DNA of 64,000 nucleotides, from positions 6,023,001 through 6,087,000 of the forward strand of contig NC_134029.1 of assembly GCF_964204645.1 (NCBI RefSeq). The letters are read 5' to 3'. The notes under the pieces were generated by a model that saw only the letters and a list, made by a program, of their open reading frames with translations, was not told where the DNA came from and did not search any database. The stretch's first letter is position 1, and the number at the start of each line of letters is the position of its first letter. The translations under genes were made by a program, and so were the position numbers. Below, one piece after another: positions 1 to 12,895 of this stretch. The DNA is from Tubulanus polymorphus. Its lineage: Eukaryota > Nemertea > Palaeonemertea > Tubulaniformes > Tubulanidae.

Positions 1-2169
1 CGAACCCAGAGATAAATCGCGCACATGAGAAGTGTGCCTTAATTTAATAGAATTGTCGGTCTATTAGTTTTTCCGACGACTGATCTTCGCTTTCGGATGT
101 TCTGTTGAAATGTGACCGGAGTACATGAGCATTTGAATGCTTTCCGCGTCCATGTTATTGACAGTGACGTATTGGGTATAGCCATAACTGTTCTGTAGTT
201 TGCATACCGTATGTTGCTCTACCGGCGAGGAACGCGTTTATATACCGCTTTAGGGTTGTCCGAGTAGCCGCGCACATTTTTCAGCAGCATTATCATTCAT
301 ACCACATCCATCAAGCCTTTATCTGTAATTTCCTTCTTTTATTACTTAAATCTAAAAAATAATAAGTGGCAAATTTGCGTGTCGAATGTAGATTCTTTTC
401 AGCGTCACTAGTTGCCGCAGGGTCTTCGTGTAAAAGATCAGATGGAATAAAAGCGAGTTCATATATTTCATGAGCTTTTAACTTTCTGGATTATATTCTA
501 TCGAACGCCGGCATCACTGGCAAACGAAACAGCGCTTTAAAAACTACGACCGCGGTGTCAATGTATCGTTGATGACTAAATATCAGGCCACACTGTCTAA
601 GTATTTTCTGATGATTCTGAAAACCCGATATGTATCATAGATAACACAGTTTTGACTGCTTACCCCTTGCGTATGTATATAACAGATATCATCGGTGAAC
701 GAAGGGACGCGGTTAATGTAATTGAACAAAGTCATTCACTTTCCACAAATCTTACTTTTCCACAAGTCTCAAATATGGAATCCCTATAATGATGTCAGAA
801 TTTTCTGACGAAAGTAGCGGATGCAGTATATGAATTGCTTTTATTAGGATGTAGTAACGCAGCGACCGAGAGTGTACATTTTTTTACACAGGACAAAATA
901 TTTGGTCAATGCTATTCTAGTTTAGCTAAACTGAGAAGTATAGTCGACTCAGCTCTAGTTGGACCTTTTGGGCCCGTAAAAATGTGGCCGACTTGATATT
1001 CGAGTTGGATGCTATGTATTTCTTAAAGAGTGTCACAAAAATATATTTTTAGAAACGTCTTGAACGGTTATCCGGGTTGATCGGACCCGACTCGACAGGA
1101 GTCTATTGTAGTGTATACTACTTGATGAGGGATTTGATAGAAAAATCGCCCTCCTAGTATCAGTATATATTCTCAGTACTGAGTTATCGTTCGTATAATT
1201 TGCACTGGTCATCGTGCATAATTAACAAGCGAGACATAGAGAGACACGTCATTAAGCACTAAATATGATACGACAAAGATATGGAAATGGACATCCGGCT
1301 AATGATAAATTTATGGCGAATGTTCGCAAAGCTAACCGGTGACGACACGCCCAGAGGACAGTTATTGTTTCTTATCCTCTCCAGATTTACGATAACTTGT
1401 TTACTTACGAAATATGGAGTGAAGCTTTATTTTCACGTTAAAAAATGAATACATAACTACAATGTATTTCATTTGGAAAATTAGTGTCATTCTTATTGTT
1501 TGTATTTCGATCGTTAGTGTCAAATACATCAGCTAGGCCTACGCGTGTATATTCGTACGAATTTACGATAAATGTATTAAGAAAAGGTGACATTACTTTT
1601 CGAATTACTAATCGTTGTTATATAAATCATCCGAGTAAAGTAGATGTTCATTGAAATTGATGGATAGCATATAAGTCTAAACATTAGTTAGCCATAAAGT
1701 TTCGGCATATGCGCCATGCACTCCATTTTTAAAACGCTCACGACAAAATGCTCAATCATCACGCTCGGTTATTTTGCAACCTTGTCGGAAGTATCATCTG
1801 CTAAATAATTCATTTCGGTTTTCTCATTTTGGTGACGAATAATCGTTAGAGCCGGACATCTCGTATCATTCAACTCGCGTAATAGTCCCTTGTTTGCGTT
1901 CGTTACGACCCGCAATCGTATGCTACGTACGAACTAGTAAGTCGTCTACCCGACGAAACATCTGGATGTATTTTTTTAGCGCAAATATAGATTATTGAAA
2001 TAACACGACCATTGATTAGCTATTAGAGCAATAATGCTAGTTGTGGAACTGGCTGAATTACATACGGTGATTACATAGGGTGAAATATAGCCTCAGTGTT
2101 CGTGATGAAACATCTACTTCTTCTGGGACAAGACGATTTTTCTTTTTGGACACCGTAAAAACCGTTTCG
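1..2169. other. AT-rich non-coding sequence
   Basis: I see no long open frame, no recognisable protein motif and no RNA gene here. The sequence is AT-rich with scattered short repeats. It could be intergenic, or part of a long intron of a gene outside the window. Confidence 0.5.
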
Positions 2170-2340
2170 ATAGTGTTTATACACATTGATCCCTAGCATG
2201 CGTTATCCAAGGGGTTCTGCGCGAGTCGAAGTGCACTACGTCATCAATATTGGCGTTTCAAAATAACATTTACAATTGTGAATTTTGGTGTTTAATTTGT
2301 AAATAAGCATATTCTATATAACTCATATTCTATTATTGAT
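2170..2340 (-). repeat. dispersed repeat, copy 1 (inverted)
   Basis: On the minus strand this matches the two plus-strand copies at about 7325-7610 and 7830-8155. The best-conserved core reads TATTGATGACGTAGTGCAC on the minus strand, flanked by a shared TTATTTTGAAACGCCAAT tract and ending in a shared ATCAATGT-ATAAACA tract. It is a decayed interspersed element of unknown family. Confidence 0.7.
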
Positions 2341-4774
2341 AAAAATCTAATAGTCATTTCTGATAGAATACGCTCTACGTCACTAATAAAATCGGCGCTA
2401 AGCTGGTTGCCTGTCAATTCAATTCAATAATCGATATGTTCAAATCCAAAATAATTTCCTACCCGGTATATTTTTGTCGACAGTATCAAGCTTTATTTGC
2501 ATTATTTTTAAGGTGTCATTAGACTTTCAAATTAGTTTTCTTAGTTCAATAATTAATTCTTTTATCATTTGACAACCAGTAATTAAGATACGGTTGTCCC
2601 AAATTTTTGATATTTTTTAAAAATTGAATTTTGTATAATATTGATAGATGCAATGGAGATATACATGATAGTGTGAAAATTGGCCATCAAGCCAAGAAAC
2701 TTCATATGTTGATACGTCAAACTGAATATAGATATCTGTGAAACAGTAATGATGAATGCTGACAGCAGTTTTTACTGAAAAAATATTCGAAATTACAAAA
2801 CGGTGCTGGCAATTTCATATCGAAACTGACAATCGCCGCAGCATTGGAAAAGTCAATAAATATATTTGATGTAGTGATGTCGTGACAATGAACTTGTCAA
2901 TCACTTGACGTTGAAAATCACAAGTGGTATCTAGTGACAGGTGCACCTAATGACAGATGAACCAGTCAATATCAATGGTTTATATACATTATGTATTGTC
3001 TATCGTCTTTCGATAAAATTTCCTATCTAAAATCTAATTTGTTGGCAAAACGTCGCTTAGGACGAACAGTCGTAGTAGTAAAGACACTACTAACCGTATA
3101 AATCCTATAAATTTTACTTAAGCTTTATTGTCAGTTAAGAAAGTTTTTACACATTCATAAAGATGGTAGCAACACTTTACAGTCGAATCAACAGCACACG
3201 ATATCATACAGCTAATAATCGAGTTGTCCTCAGGATTTCCATAACTTAAAAATCTAGAAATGTTTTGAACATAATTTTCTAAACAAATGGGGTAATTTTC
3301 GGAAATATTTAAGAATGAGCTTAGGTGAAAACTTATCAGAAGTTGCTCAATGGGTTGACGTAATTGAAATCATTCTGATTCTTTTAAACGTTTCGCTTTA
3401 ACCATTTATATTGATTTGGTGGTTGTATTTGATTCTAGCAATTTGTCCACATGCTCGTCAGCATTCAGCAATGGATTCCTGGTTATTTGGTCGAATCTAT
3501 CAGAAATCCTGGGATCGTAATAACCAAGAATACGCAATTACATCATCGTAAATCTGTAAAGGTGCTAGATAAGCCTGATGAAACTCCGGGATAAGATATG
3601 TTCGTTCTAATTCGCCGGATGTTTCGTTTGATTGTTACCGTAGCATGTTCCTTAATTCTCGTGTCAGAGATAAAACTCGTAAGATCATTACGGTAATTAT
3701 CAAGGAAAAGAGAAACATGTGCATTCTCTTTACTATCCCCTCTTTAGAGGTCTATACTTACAGTGTGTGCAAGAGAGAGTGGTGTTAGTCAGCGCTCACC
3801 AGCTGGACGTATAACCTTCAACACCTTCAAGACAACGCACGTATATACCAATTCACCCCTGCGCCCCCTTAATTGACTGGCATTTATGTTAGGGTTTCTT
3901 AAATATTCAATTTCAAATATTTAGAATCAGCATAACATATTTGGTTAGATAATGGGTCGTATGCAACCGCAGCACGAAAGATTTGTCGATGTTAAAATCT
4001 TCGGTTTCTAATGAACTGCATGTATACGTATCTTTTCATTACGTTATTGTGTTCAACTATATTTATTGGATTAGATTGTTTTTCACCGAATGTTCGTAGC
4101 AAATCACTACTTTCCTCTTTCGAATCCACGTCATGCGCAGCGCGCATAGTCGGCGAATTTCTCGTATAAACAGCCAAAATAATCACTTCAATTCGACGCT
4201 AACTGTGCACTCGACCAATAACCAACATAACTACCACTAGACGATGCTGCCGGGATGCAAAGATTAGCTTAGATTAGTCCGGAGTCTTATACTGCTACTG
4301 ATAGTTCAGTAGGATATGTAAGCATTAGCCCCATTTGCGTCATGCGAGCACTATTCGTTTCGTAATAGAGTGTCTTGACAAACTCCTTCATTGCCATATA
4401 TCGCTTTCAACTACCTGATGGACGTCTTTCATTCGGTATCAATCTGTACAATGGCTGAGTGTTCGGTCTAGCGAGACACAACTCAATAGTTAGTTTGAAA
4501 TCTTGAGATTGGTCTATTAAGTTGTTATAATCAATTGCTCGATTGGCTATTGAAACATGATAGGTTTAGACTGGTCTTAAAGTCTAAGCTTTGACTGGAA
4601 CTGGACCGAGAGTCCAACTCTGTAGTGAATTCACCCCAGAGATGGTTTTAGACTCGCCCTAAATTCAAGTCTTGGCTGTGTAACTTCTGGGATCGTACTT
4701 ATACCTCGTGCATGTAATAGGATATTCAGATGTATCCCTTTTCGTGAACGATAGTCTTGGAATGGTTAAAGATC
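2341..4774. other. non-coding, nothing recognised
   Basis: AT-rich sequence with only short chance open frames. No domain-like translation was seen in either strand. Confidence 0.45.
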
Positions 4775-4778
4775 ATAC

Positions 4779-4830
4779 AAACATTTGTCTAATGACATTT
4801 GTCTAAACATTTGTCTAATGACATTTGATA
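4779..4830. repeat. short tandem duplication, 26-bp unit, two copies
   Basis: The unit AACATTTGTCTAATGACATT with a TGTCTA or TGATAA end occurs twice in direct tandem. Each unit itself contains two ACATTTGTCTAA-like halves, so this is probably replication slippage in non-coding DNA. Confidence 0.7.
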
Positions 4831-5757
4831 AATATCTAATAAGAATGAAAGAATGATATTGAATTAATGCACTGGTAGCCTCGTACAAAATATTCTTAAC
4901 GAATAGATGGAAAAAGAGCAGTCGTCAATCGCGATCTAACTCTCTGAAATTAATGAGAGTACTTCAACATATAATCGGTCAAAGCGAATCGATATCTATG
5001 TAAAATGCCATACTATCGGATTTGTTGACCTGAAAATTTCGATGATCAATTAAACTCGATCTTTATACTTGTGCCGAATTCACATTTGAAATTAACGATC
5101 ACGCACAACATCTGCGTGCATATAGTACTGTTATGAATTACGGAAACGATTTCACAAGGGCAGAAAATCTCAGATATCGTTTGAAATAGTATATTTTTTG
5201 AATATTATCATATCTCAGACTAGATATACGTGGCAAAACTAATGAAATGCTATACTTCATAGCTCAAACACGCAGGAAAGTAGCTCGATTTTCTGTTGCA
5301 AAACGGACGAGTTGTGTTGATAGTGCGTCCGCCGCGGCACTGCCCTCCGTTAGGAGAGTTCAGCACCGTGTCGGTACGGCACTTTCTATAGGGAGTCATT
5401 CGTGGCTTTCTGACGATCAGCCGTTCTGTATCTTGAGATGCAATCAGTCCATACACACCGAATGATCTCAATTGATTCATCTATGACATAGCTAATACCG
5501 GTAACGATGTCAATTCGTCCTTTATAATTGCCATCAGGAAATAGATATATCATACGTACTACATAACTCCGCACTTCCTCTAGTTGTGGGGCGCGTACGT
5601 ATTTATTTAGCACTCGGTAAATAAGTCAAGAACTCGAGAATTTAATCAAATATTCTTCGGTTACATGGTCGATTAAAAACAAAAATGGTATATCAAATCG
5701 AATCATAAGTACGTACATTAATAATGAATAGTACATGGGAAGTACATAGGTTTTCGT

Positions 5758-5888
5758 ATGGTGGCTGATTCGGGCCATACTAAAAAAACTATCTACGGCT
5801 AGAGGCACGATTATGTAACAATTGTGTTTTTTATTGTGCTTTTAGCGGTACAGACATTTTCTTTAGTATGGCCCGAATCAGCCGCCAT
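5758..5888. repeat. inverted repeat / hairpin, probable MITE remnant
   Basis: The arm at 5758-5784 is the reverse complement of the arm at 5862-5888 with one mismatch in 27 bp (core GGCTGATTCGGGCCATAC). Pairing continues less perfectly inwards for about 15-20 bp, leaving a short AT-rich loop. No flanking target duplication is obvious. A short non-autonomous foldback element is the simplest reading. Confidence 0.7.
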
Positions 5889-7324
5889 AGTTGTCATGTA
5901 ATTCTATTTCAACGAAACTGACTAAATTGCATTTCGCTCGTTGTTTAGTTACGTTTTTAAAAGCCGTTCTTCTTTCGTACGGCAGCAGGCGGATCACCAA
6001 GAAGCACTTTCCAGGTGCTGGTTTACGCGCGATCGATGATATTTTCCAAAGGAAATATAGATGAATCCTCTGCACCGGCGCGGTATTGTATTGCCAATTA
6101 CAGGTTTGCGACGTTGGAGCGAAACATATACAATTTTACGCCGAAAAAGTCGATTAATGTTTCTGCTAATATCTCATCCAATAATCCACCAAATAGAAGC
6201 CCGTGGCTGCGTTTATTGAATGCATTTTATACCGTTTCTTAATATCGTGTAATAATGGATCCCCGTTTGCATAAATTATATACTTTCTTTATCAAAGAAC
6301 GTCGATATAGCAACAGCGGCATTGTTACACGCCGTTTTGTTCTTTTTCGTCAGACGGTAAAGACTTTACCGGAGCTTTTAGTATCTGTTGAAAGGTTTTG
6401 CAAAAATCGCTAAAACGCATACGCGTCCAAATCCCAAAGTTTTCCCGAATAAGAAGCGCATGCCAAAGCGCACGAAAGGCTGAATAGAAAACATGACATC
6501 ACAGACATCGAAAAAATGATATCATCACCAGTGTAGAGTGCCAGTGTTTAATGCATTTTATATCTGCATTGACTTTCAACGAGTCTAGTAATATCCGTTG
6601 TCCTGAAATTGGTTCAAGGGGGACACCTGGCAATTTAGTCAAAACAAATATGGATAATCAGAATTTTTATTTGTGTCATGTTACTCATATTCATACCATA
6701 TATAATTTCTACGTACATATTTAAGGCATAACAAATGTTAATTAAAATGGCTATGTCAATGGCTATGTTTCCGGAGAAATCATTATCTTGACGTGAAAAG
6801 ATTAGACACCAAAAGTAAAGTAGTAGATATAAATGGTTCCATGGGAGAGTAGAGAAACTGGGCGCGTAGGAACTGTTTCAACCATTTTTTCTGACTTATC
6901 GAATTTGCAGATCAGGTAAGACGAAAAAAGTCTTAGCGATACAGGCGCGGGAAGCATACGTCATTAGCATATACAGGATAGATAAGCCACGTCTGAGTTT
7001 ACGATAAACTGATCCACAAGCCCCGTCTTAATTGACTCATTAAAGCTGCTATTCGCTCTGGTTTTATTAGATCACGATACCCGTCATCGTGTGTAATTTT
7101 CGGATTCGGCTTTAGTCGTGTTTCGCCATTCACCGAACGGTTTAATTCGATTAAGTCGACGGAGAGGTCGCAGACGAGGTGACGCGCATATCAAACAGCC
7201 CTATACCGCCCGAAAAGATCGTGCTGGCTTCGAACCTTCTTTTGGCTTTAGAGTAATGAGAAAACTCACTTGTGTATTTATTGATGCTTTGAATAAAAAT
7301 AAAACTTACATATGTTACCTAATA
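5889..7324. other. non-coding, nothing recognised
   Basis: Only short open frames without family signatures. No tRNA, rRNA or conserved exon recognised. Confidence 0.45.
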
Positions 7325-7610
7325 TTATCGATGATGAATAAGATAGTATGATATTAAGATCAATAAATTATTTCTAATTTGAATATATCGACAATCGAAA
7401 TGAATTGACCAGCAACCAGTAACATCCACTCAAAACTCATTATAAAAAAGACTTGAAAATTCATTAGATAAATGAGAGCCATGCAAAATGAACGCGAAAA
7501 TTCACAAATGTAATTGTTATTTTGAAACGCCAATATTGATGACGTAGTGCACATCGACTTAAACCGTACTCTTAGATAACCCAAGTAGCTGTCAATGTAT
7601 AAAACATAAT
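7325..7610 (+). repeat. dispersed repeat, copy 2
   Basis: This shares a long gapped similarity with 7830-8155 (direct) and 2170-2340 (inverted). Shared blocks include TTGAATATATCGA, GAATTGACC-GCAAC, AAATTCACAA and GATGACGTAG-GCACATCGAC. Copies 2 and 3 lie in tandem about 220 bp apart, which suggests local duplication after insertion. Confidence 0.7.
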
Positions 7611-7829
7611 CGCAACGATTTTACGGCGTCATAAATGTATTGGGTTATTGGCGTGACATTGTATACGTTTCAACTATACTATGATGTGTCACAGTTGACA
7701 ACCAGGATGACGCGTGTAACGTGTCTACTACCAAGACGTCGATGCAAAACTTCATAGAAACAAGAAATCTTAGTTTGAAGTTTATTGGCGCCTTAAAAAA
7801 TGTGACACAAATATATTGCTTTATATTGT

Positions 7830-8155
7830 TGATAATAAATAAAATAATATGAATTGTATAATTTCAAGGATCGATGAAGTTATTTTGCATTTGAATATAT
7901 CGATAATTGAATTGACCGGCAACTAGTCCAGCCTCAATATATTGATGACGTAGTGAACCTCCTCTCAAAAATGATCATTAAAATCTATCATAAATGAATG
8001 AAATAAGAGTTATGAAATATATCAAATTACAAAATAAACGCTGAAATTCACAATTGTAATTGTCATTTCGAAACGCACATAGTGATGACGTAGCGCACAT
8101 CGACCCCTTGAATAACGCACACTAGGTATCAATGTATATAAACATTATTGTCAAA
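7830..8155 (+). repeat. dispersed repeat, copy 3
   Basis: Direct relative of copy 2. It contains the GATGACGTAG core twice (near 7945 and 8088), so it may carry an internal partial duplication. The right end matches copy 1 over the AATAACGCA and ATCAATGT tracts. Confidence 0.7.
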
Positions 8156-9456
8156 AGAGATGATAGTTACGCTGATGATTAGGGCTTTTATTTTCAGAAA
8201 CCATTTGGATACCACTTTGTGACTTGCTAATTTATTTACAGTACCGATATTACGGTCCAGGAATGTACGTCATATCATATACTGGAACAAAACAAACTTG
8301 TAACAATCAACGACAAAATATCCCGACGTTTCAGGTCAAATATTGGAATTTGACGACTGTCGAAAGGAAGCCAAGTATTGCAGCATGTACTTAAAGATGG
8401 CTGTTAGCCCAGACACTTAAACGAGTATATGTAAATAGATGTTCGGATGTGAGCGCATTCTAATTGATTTGTTATCATCGCCTTGTATATAAAGAATCTT
8501 CATCGATATCAAATATCGATTTTCTTGAATTTCTTTAAAGTGTCAATTCTAAAAAATATAGCAACAGAAAGAGAATCCCAGATGAAAAAAGTCAGAAAAT
8601 GTTTCCTTGAGTTTCGAGTTTAATAGTTACCTTTAGGGATACTAGATGACTATTTGGATATAGTCGAAACGTTGAATAAACTACCAGCTCAAGGAATCAT
8701 TTCGGACTTTGATTTTTCGTCATTATTGTCGGATTCTCTTTATATGATCATCGCAACACTGATAAAGTGTCTTATCAATCATGATTTAAATATTGTAATT
8801 TACATGAACTATCCTTACACCACGAAGTGTTCCCGAAAATTAGGAAGGTCTCGACGACAACAGTAGTCGGAAAGTACGTTCAATCATAGCGAAAACTGCG
8901 ACAGACGTCGGTTCATTAGCGCCTGGATTCGTCGATGTAATGTCTCAAGTGCGCGAAAAAAAACAACTCTCAGAGAGCGTGCATCGATTGTCGAGAGAGA
9001 CAAGAAACAAAGAAAAACGTTTCACAATCACAGTACCGTTTCCATTAAAAAGTACAGTTATAAGCATAATAACCGGTTGGAAGAGAAAAAGTCATCCGCG
9101 TAGCTAGAGACAAGAGAAATTGGATACCCGATGAAATACACTCTCTTACAAGTCTTTTACGATGACGGTAAGCCTATTCCCTTACCGGATGCTTATTTCA
9201 CTTTTTCTCCACTGGCTAATGGAGCGACGTATAATCCTCTGTTATTTGCTAACAAAGAGGATTTAAAACTTTCTTCAAAATACTTCGCGATAAAGCTTTT
9301 ACGATGCATTGCCACTAAACGGTCTGCTGATTTTTCGTGTTATTTTGATATAGCTTTGCTTTGGGATTGTGATTTTCGATTCCTTTTTCGTCGTCGAGAT
9401 CGGCGTTTGCGACATCTGGGGGAGGAGCGATTGATGATATTCAATGATACAAGAGT
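8156..9456. other. non-coding, nothing recognised
   Basis: No supported gene. A short ATG frame at 9131 runs into a good-looking donor (GACG|GTAAGC near 9168) but encodes only 12 non-hydrophobic residues, so I do not call it. Confidence 0.4.
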
Positions 9457-9592
9457 AGGGCCGTATTTAGCGGGGGCGGGGTGTGATTGCCGATATTTTA
9501 GGAAAGTGCACTTTTTGCAAATATCATTGTTTTATCCTATAGCGCTGCCCTTTTTCGGGTTTCTCTGCCCCCAAATATCATAAGATAGATAT
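9457..9592 (+). repeat. dispersed repeat (GGGCCGTA family), copy A
   Basis: This starts AGGGCCGTATTTAGCGGGGG and aligns over about 135 bp with 44706-44845, sharing the GTGC-TTTTTGCAAATAT and TTCCC/CTGCC-TTTTTTCG tracts. Such G-rich elements are scattered in the window. It has no coding content, and the open frame crossing it is probably chance. Confidence 0.6.
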
Positions 9593-12590
9593 GGCCCTGA
9601 TTTTCCACCTTCCCGTAGATTTCATATCTACAAATGATGGTATTTTCGAGATGGTATTTTCAGACATGATCATGTTGCTTAATTACCTCACCAACTTTAA
9701 TGGATCATTCGTCAGCTGTATACGCATAATATCCGTATCTTACAATGTTGTGAATCAGGGGAAAATAAAAAATGGATAAATTTCCTTGAGTTGACTGGTA
9801 CACGATACGTGTACCTGTATGGAAGTGTATTTCAATAAACGCTCTCCCTTCCCTGTTCAGTAGAATCAATAAACCACGAGAATATACTCATGGAAATTAA
9901 TTTTATACCTAATAAATACTTGAATACTTGTATTCAAGCTTTCCGTAGAATGAACTTACGATGCTCTCGGTGGTATTTTACGGTGTACAATACTAGCGGA
10001 AAATCACACTGAATTACTCATGACGGTATCATATTCAGTAAAATTTCATGAATTCTATCGAATGTGATAGTACACGAGCAGGCGGCCCAATCAGCGACGG
10101 AGATGTATCTACCGAAAGCATCTTGGCGTTAAGATATTTTGTCTTGTGCGAAGCCCGTAACGAAATATTTTCCGATTGCAGACGATTTCCATATGAACGG
10201 AATAATAAACAACGACGCAGAACGTTTTTACTCTCATTTGCCGCCGACCGAATATCCTTTAAGCGTAGCTGAAGAGGTTTTCAGGAGACATTCAGCATCG
10301 AAATCAATTCATACACGTACTTCTGAATTATATGGAAGGGATCGTACTGCGACGCGACGCACATATTAGAAATAATTGACGAGCCGAAAACCGTTCTCAC
10401 TGCGGGGAATGTTACGAGGACTATTCATTTACATTTCACAAGCCCATCTGGCATGTTCTGCGTATACACGAGTCTAGAACTTATAGTTTTGAGTTGATGG
10501 TAAATATATGCGTATATATCAAGGTTATGGGATGAAATGGTGTCCACTAGGAATAGCCAGCTAGTTAGTTCTGCTTGTTGAACTGAAATTACATTACGCC
10601 CACTACTCGCCCCAATTTTGCCCAGACTCTGTGGTCGCAGCAAATACCAAAGACTCACGTACTTTAAGATCGCCTGTGTATGTTGTAACGACGTCCGCTG
10701 AACGGCAGATTGTTCCTAATTGCAACTTCATTAATCGTCTTTAGTAATTTGCATCGACTAAATAGGTTCGGACGTTTCGATGGCCGGAATAATTCGGGCT
10801 AATTGATTCTCATTCGGGATTCATTTCAAGGTCTGAAGAATGTCTAATCTTGTTCATAATGATGTCGTAATACTCGATTTACTACCGCGCGAGATGCATA
10901 ATTCCTGATATCTACGCGCTGATGATATTCGAAAGTGACGCTTCTCCTACAAAACTGTGATATAGGTTTAGACAACAGGCGAGAAATCGATGTTTAACAT
11001 TAATTATCGGTTATTAAACAGAAAACACGCCGATGTTTTTCAAATAGCTGCCATCCTGTTTATACACTTCCATTATACTCGCATGGCTCAGTATCATTTG
11101 ATTAGGCAACATTCTCACTGGATTATACGATCGGGGAGACTATTCATCAAACCTCTTGGATGTTCTGTAAATAGGAATGGTTCAATCGAAATTGAACTCA
11201 TTAATTTGTGTATAGCTAAACGGACTATTGCTTGTTAAATTCAATTTCACACGAGGTTAAAGTTCAATGTATTTTGTGATGTGGCATATATCAGGCATTA
11301 CAGCATGCGATGACGCCGCGGCTTCGATAGGTTATAGCAGTACCAATTGTGCGTTGCCCTCTCGGTGATTGCTGCCCGACGGGACAGAACTAAATTATAT
11401 CGACAGACGATTCTCATGGTAAACAGAACGAGTTCATCCCTCGCTCACAACTCTTCACGGTCTGTGGTCGACTAATCCGTTTGAAAAACAGCGGATCACA
11501 AACATTTGATCCGTAGATGTGGTTCGTCACTCAGTTTGGTCTCAGCGTCGCGACGGTCTCCAACTAGTGGGTCTATCTATTTGTGTGCGCGTGTGTATAA
11601 AAATATATCAATTATCGGGAATTCGTCTCAGATGCAATAATTGCTTTTGACTAATGGTACGTCGTGATAAGGAGCAAGATTCCCGAAAATGAAGTATATA
11701 TAAACAATTTAAGCAGCGATGCGTTTTGCATTAAGTGACGCTGGCTTTACATAGAATCAACAAATCATTCCGGTCTCAATACTTCTTCGTATTACTTTTC
11801 TGTCACGACGATATTCATTCGGGGATGTTACTTTTTTAACCATTTTCAGAATCTTTCACCGAACCGAAATATGGAGAAGATAATCTTAATGGCAAAAATC
11901 GATCGTTTGTATGATCATATACTGCGATTATTTTTCGCGCACTTCACGTGTTCTGTATAATCGTCTGCGAAATTCATATTCGCGTCACGACTCCACGCAT
12001 CTGCGTGCGTCGCAAGGTGAAGATTACGTTACCACCCGACACTCTTCCGATCGCTCTATTCATCGGGTATATGGGTAACAATCTAGTAATTGGAGGTGTC
12101 GGATTGAATGCTATAACCTGACGTTGTCAATAATACTTCAACTACTCGGGTGCTCAGCGGTAAAACGACATCGAATAGGCCTCTTCGATCCTGTTAACGC
12201 GATCTGTGCATGGAAAGAATGCCTGGATCAATACGAGAAACTGGTGATTTAACAATTTCCCCTAAGCTTCCGGATTATTTGCTTTATACACAATCTAATT
12301 CTGGCTAGATTTCACCGTGTCATCCATTTACCCGGCGCGGAGCTCAGTCTCTCGCGCGTGCGCATTTTCTGATTCATGCGGTTTGAATTAGGCGTTTGAC
12401 CGTGTGACATTTCAACGCAATAATGTGCCGTCAAAGGTTTAATGTTAACAATTGTTAATATCTGACATTTTTGAGTGACTGGATGCTGGATTTAGAACAT
12501 TTATATTCATTTCTTTCATAGAGAAGTTTTTTCCTAACGACTCCTTACGTATTTTGGTGGATGCAGTGGAGATGGTGCTGATGGTATCCA
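9593..12590. other. non-coding, nothing recognised
   Basis: Several short overlapping open frames on both strands without conserved motifs. No splice-flanked exon of a known family was seen. Confidence 0.4.
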
Positions 12591-12895
12591 CTCAACCAGT
12601 TGACCAGTCGTTCAGTCACCCAGTCGACTAGTCAACTAGCCAACTAGTCGATGAGTGTCCAGTCCTCTAGTCGGCCAGCCGACGAGTCGTCCAGTCATCC
12701 AGTTGGCTAGTCATGAGTCGTCCAGTCATCCAGTCGGCTAGTCGATGAGTCGTCCAGTCATCCAGTCGGCTAGTCGATGAGTCGTCCAGTCATCCAGTCG
12801 GCTAGTCGACGAGTCGTCCAATCATCCAGTCGGCTAGTCGACGAGTTGTCCAGTCATCCAGTTGTCCAATCGTCCATTTTACCCAGTCGCCCAGT
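12591..12895. repeat. minisatellite, 32-bp unit built from an 8-bp motif
   Basis: From about 12690 to 12860 there are roughly five or six copies of a 32-bp unit, TCATCCAGTCGGCTAGTCGA followed by TGAGTCGTCCAG. The flanks (12591-12690 and 12860-12895) hold degenerate copies of the underlying (C/T)(C/T)AGTCN(N) submotif. Copies differ by a few substitutions and one single-base deletion. Open frames through it are repeat artefacts. Confidence 0.9.

Noticed and set aside
9131-9583. 150-codon open frame
   Set aside because: It runs through a dispersed repeat and has no domain. A frame of this length is expected by chance in 64 kb.
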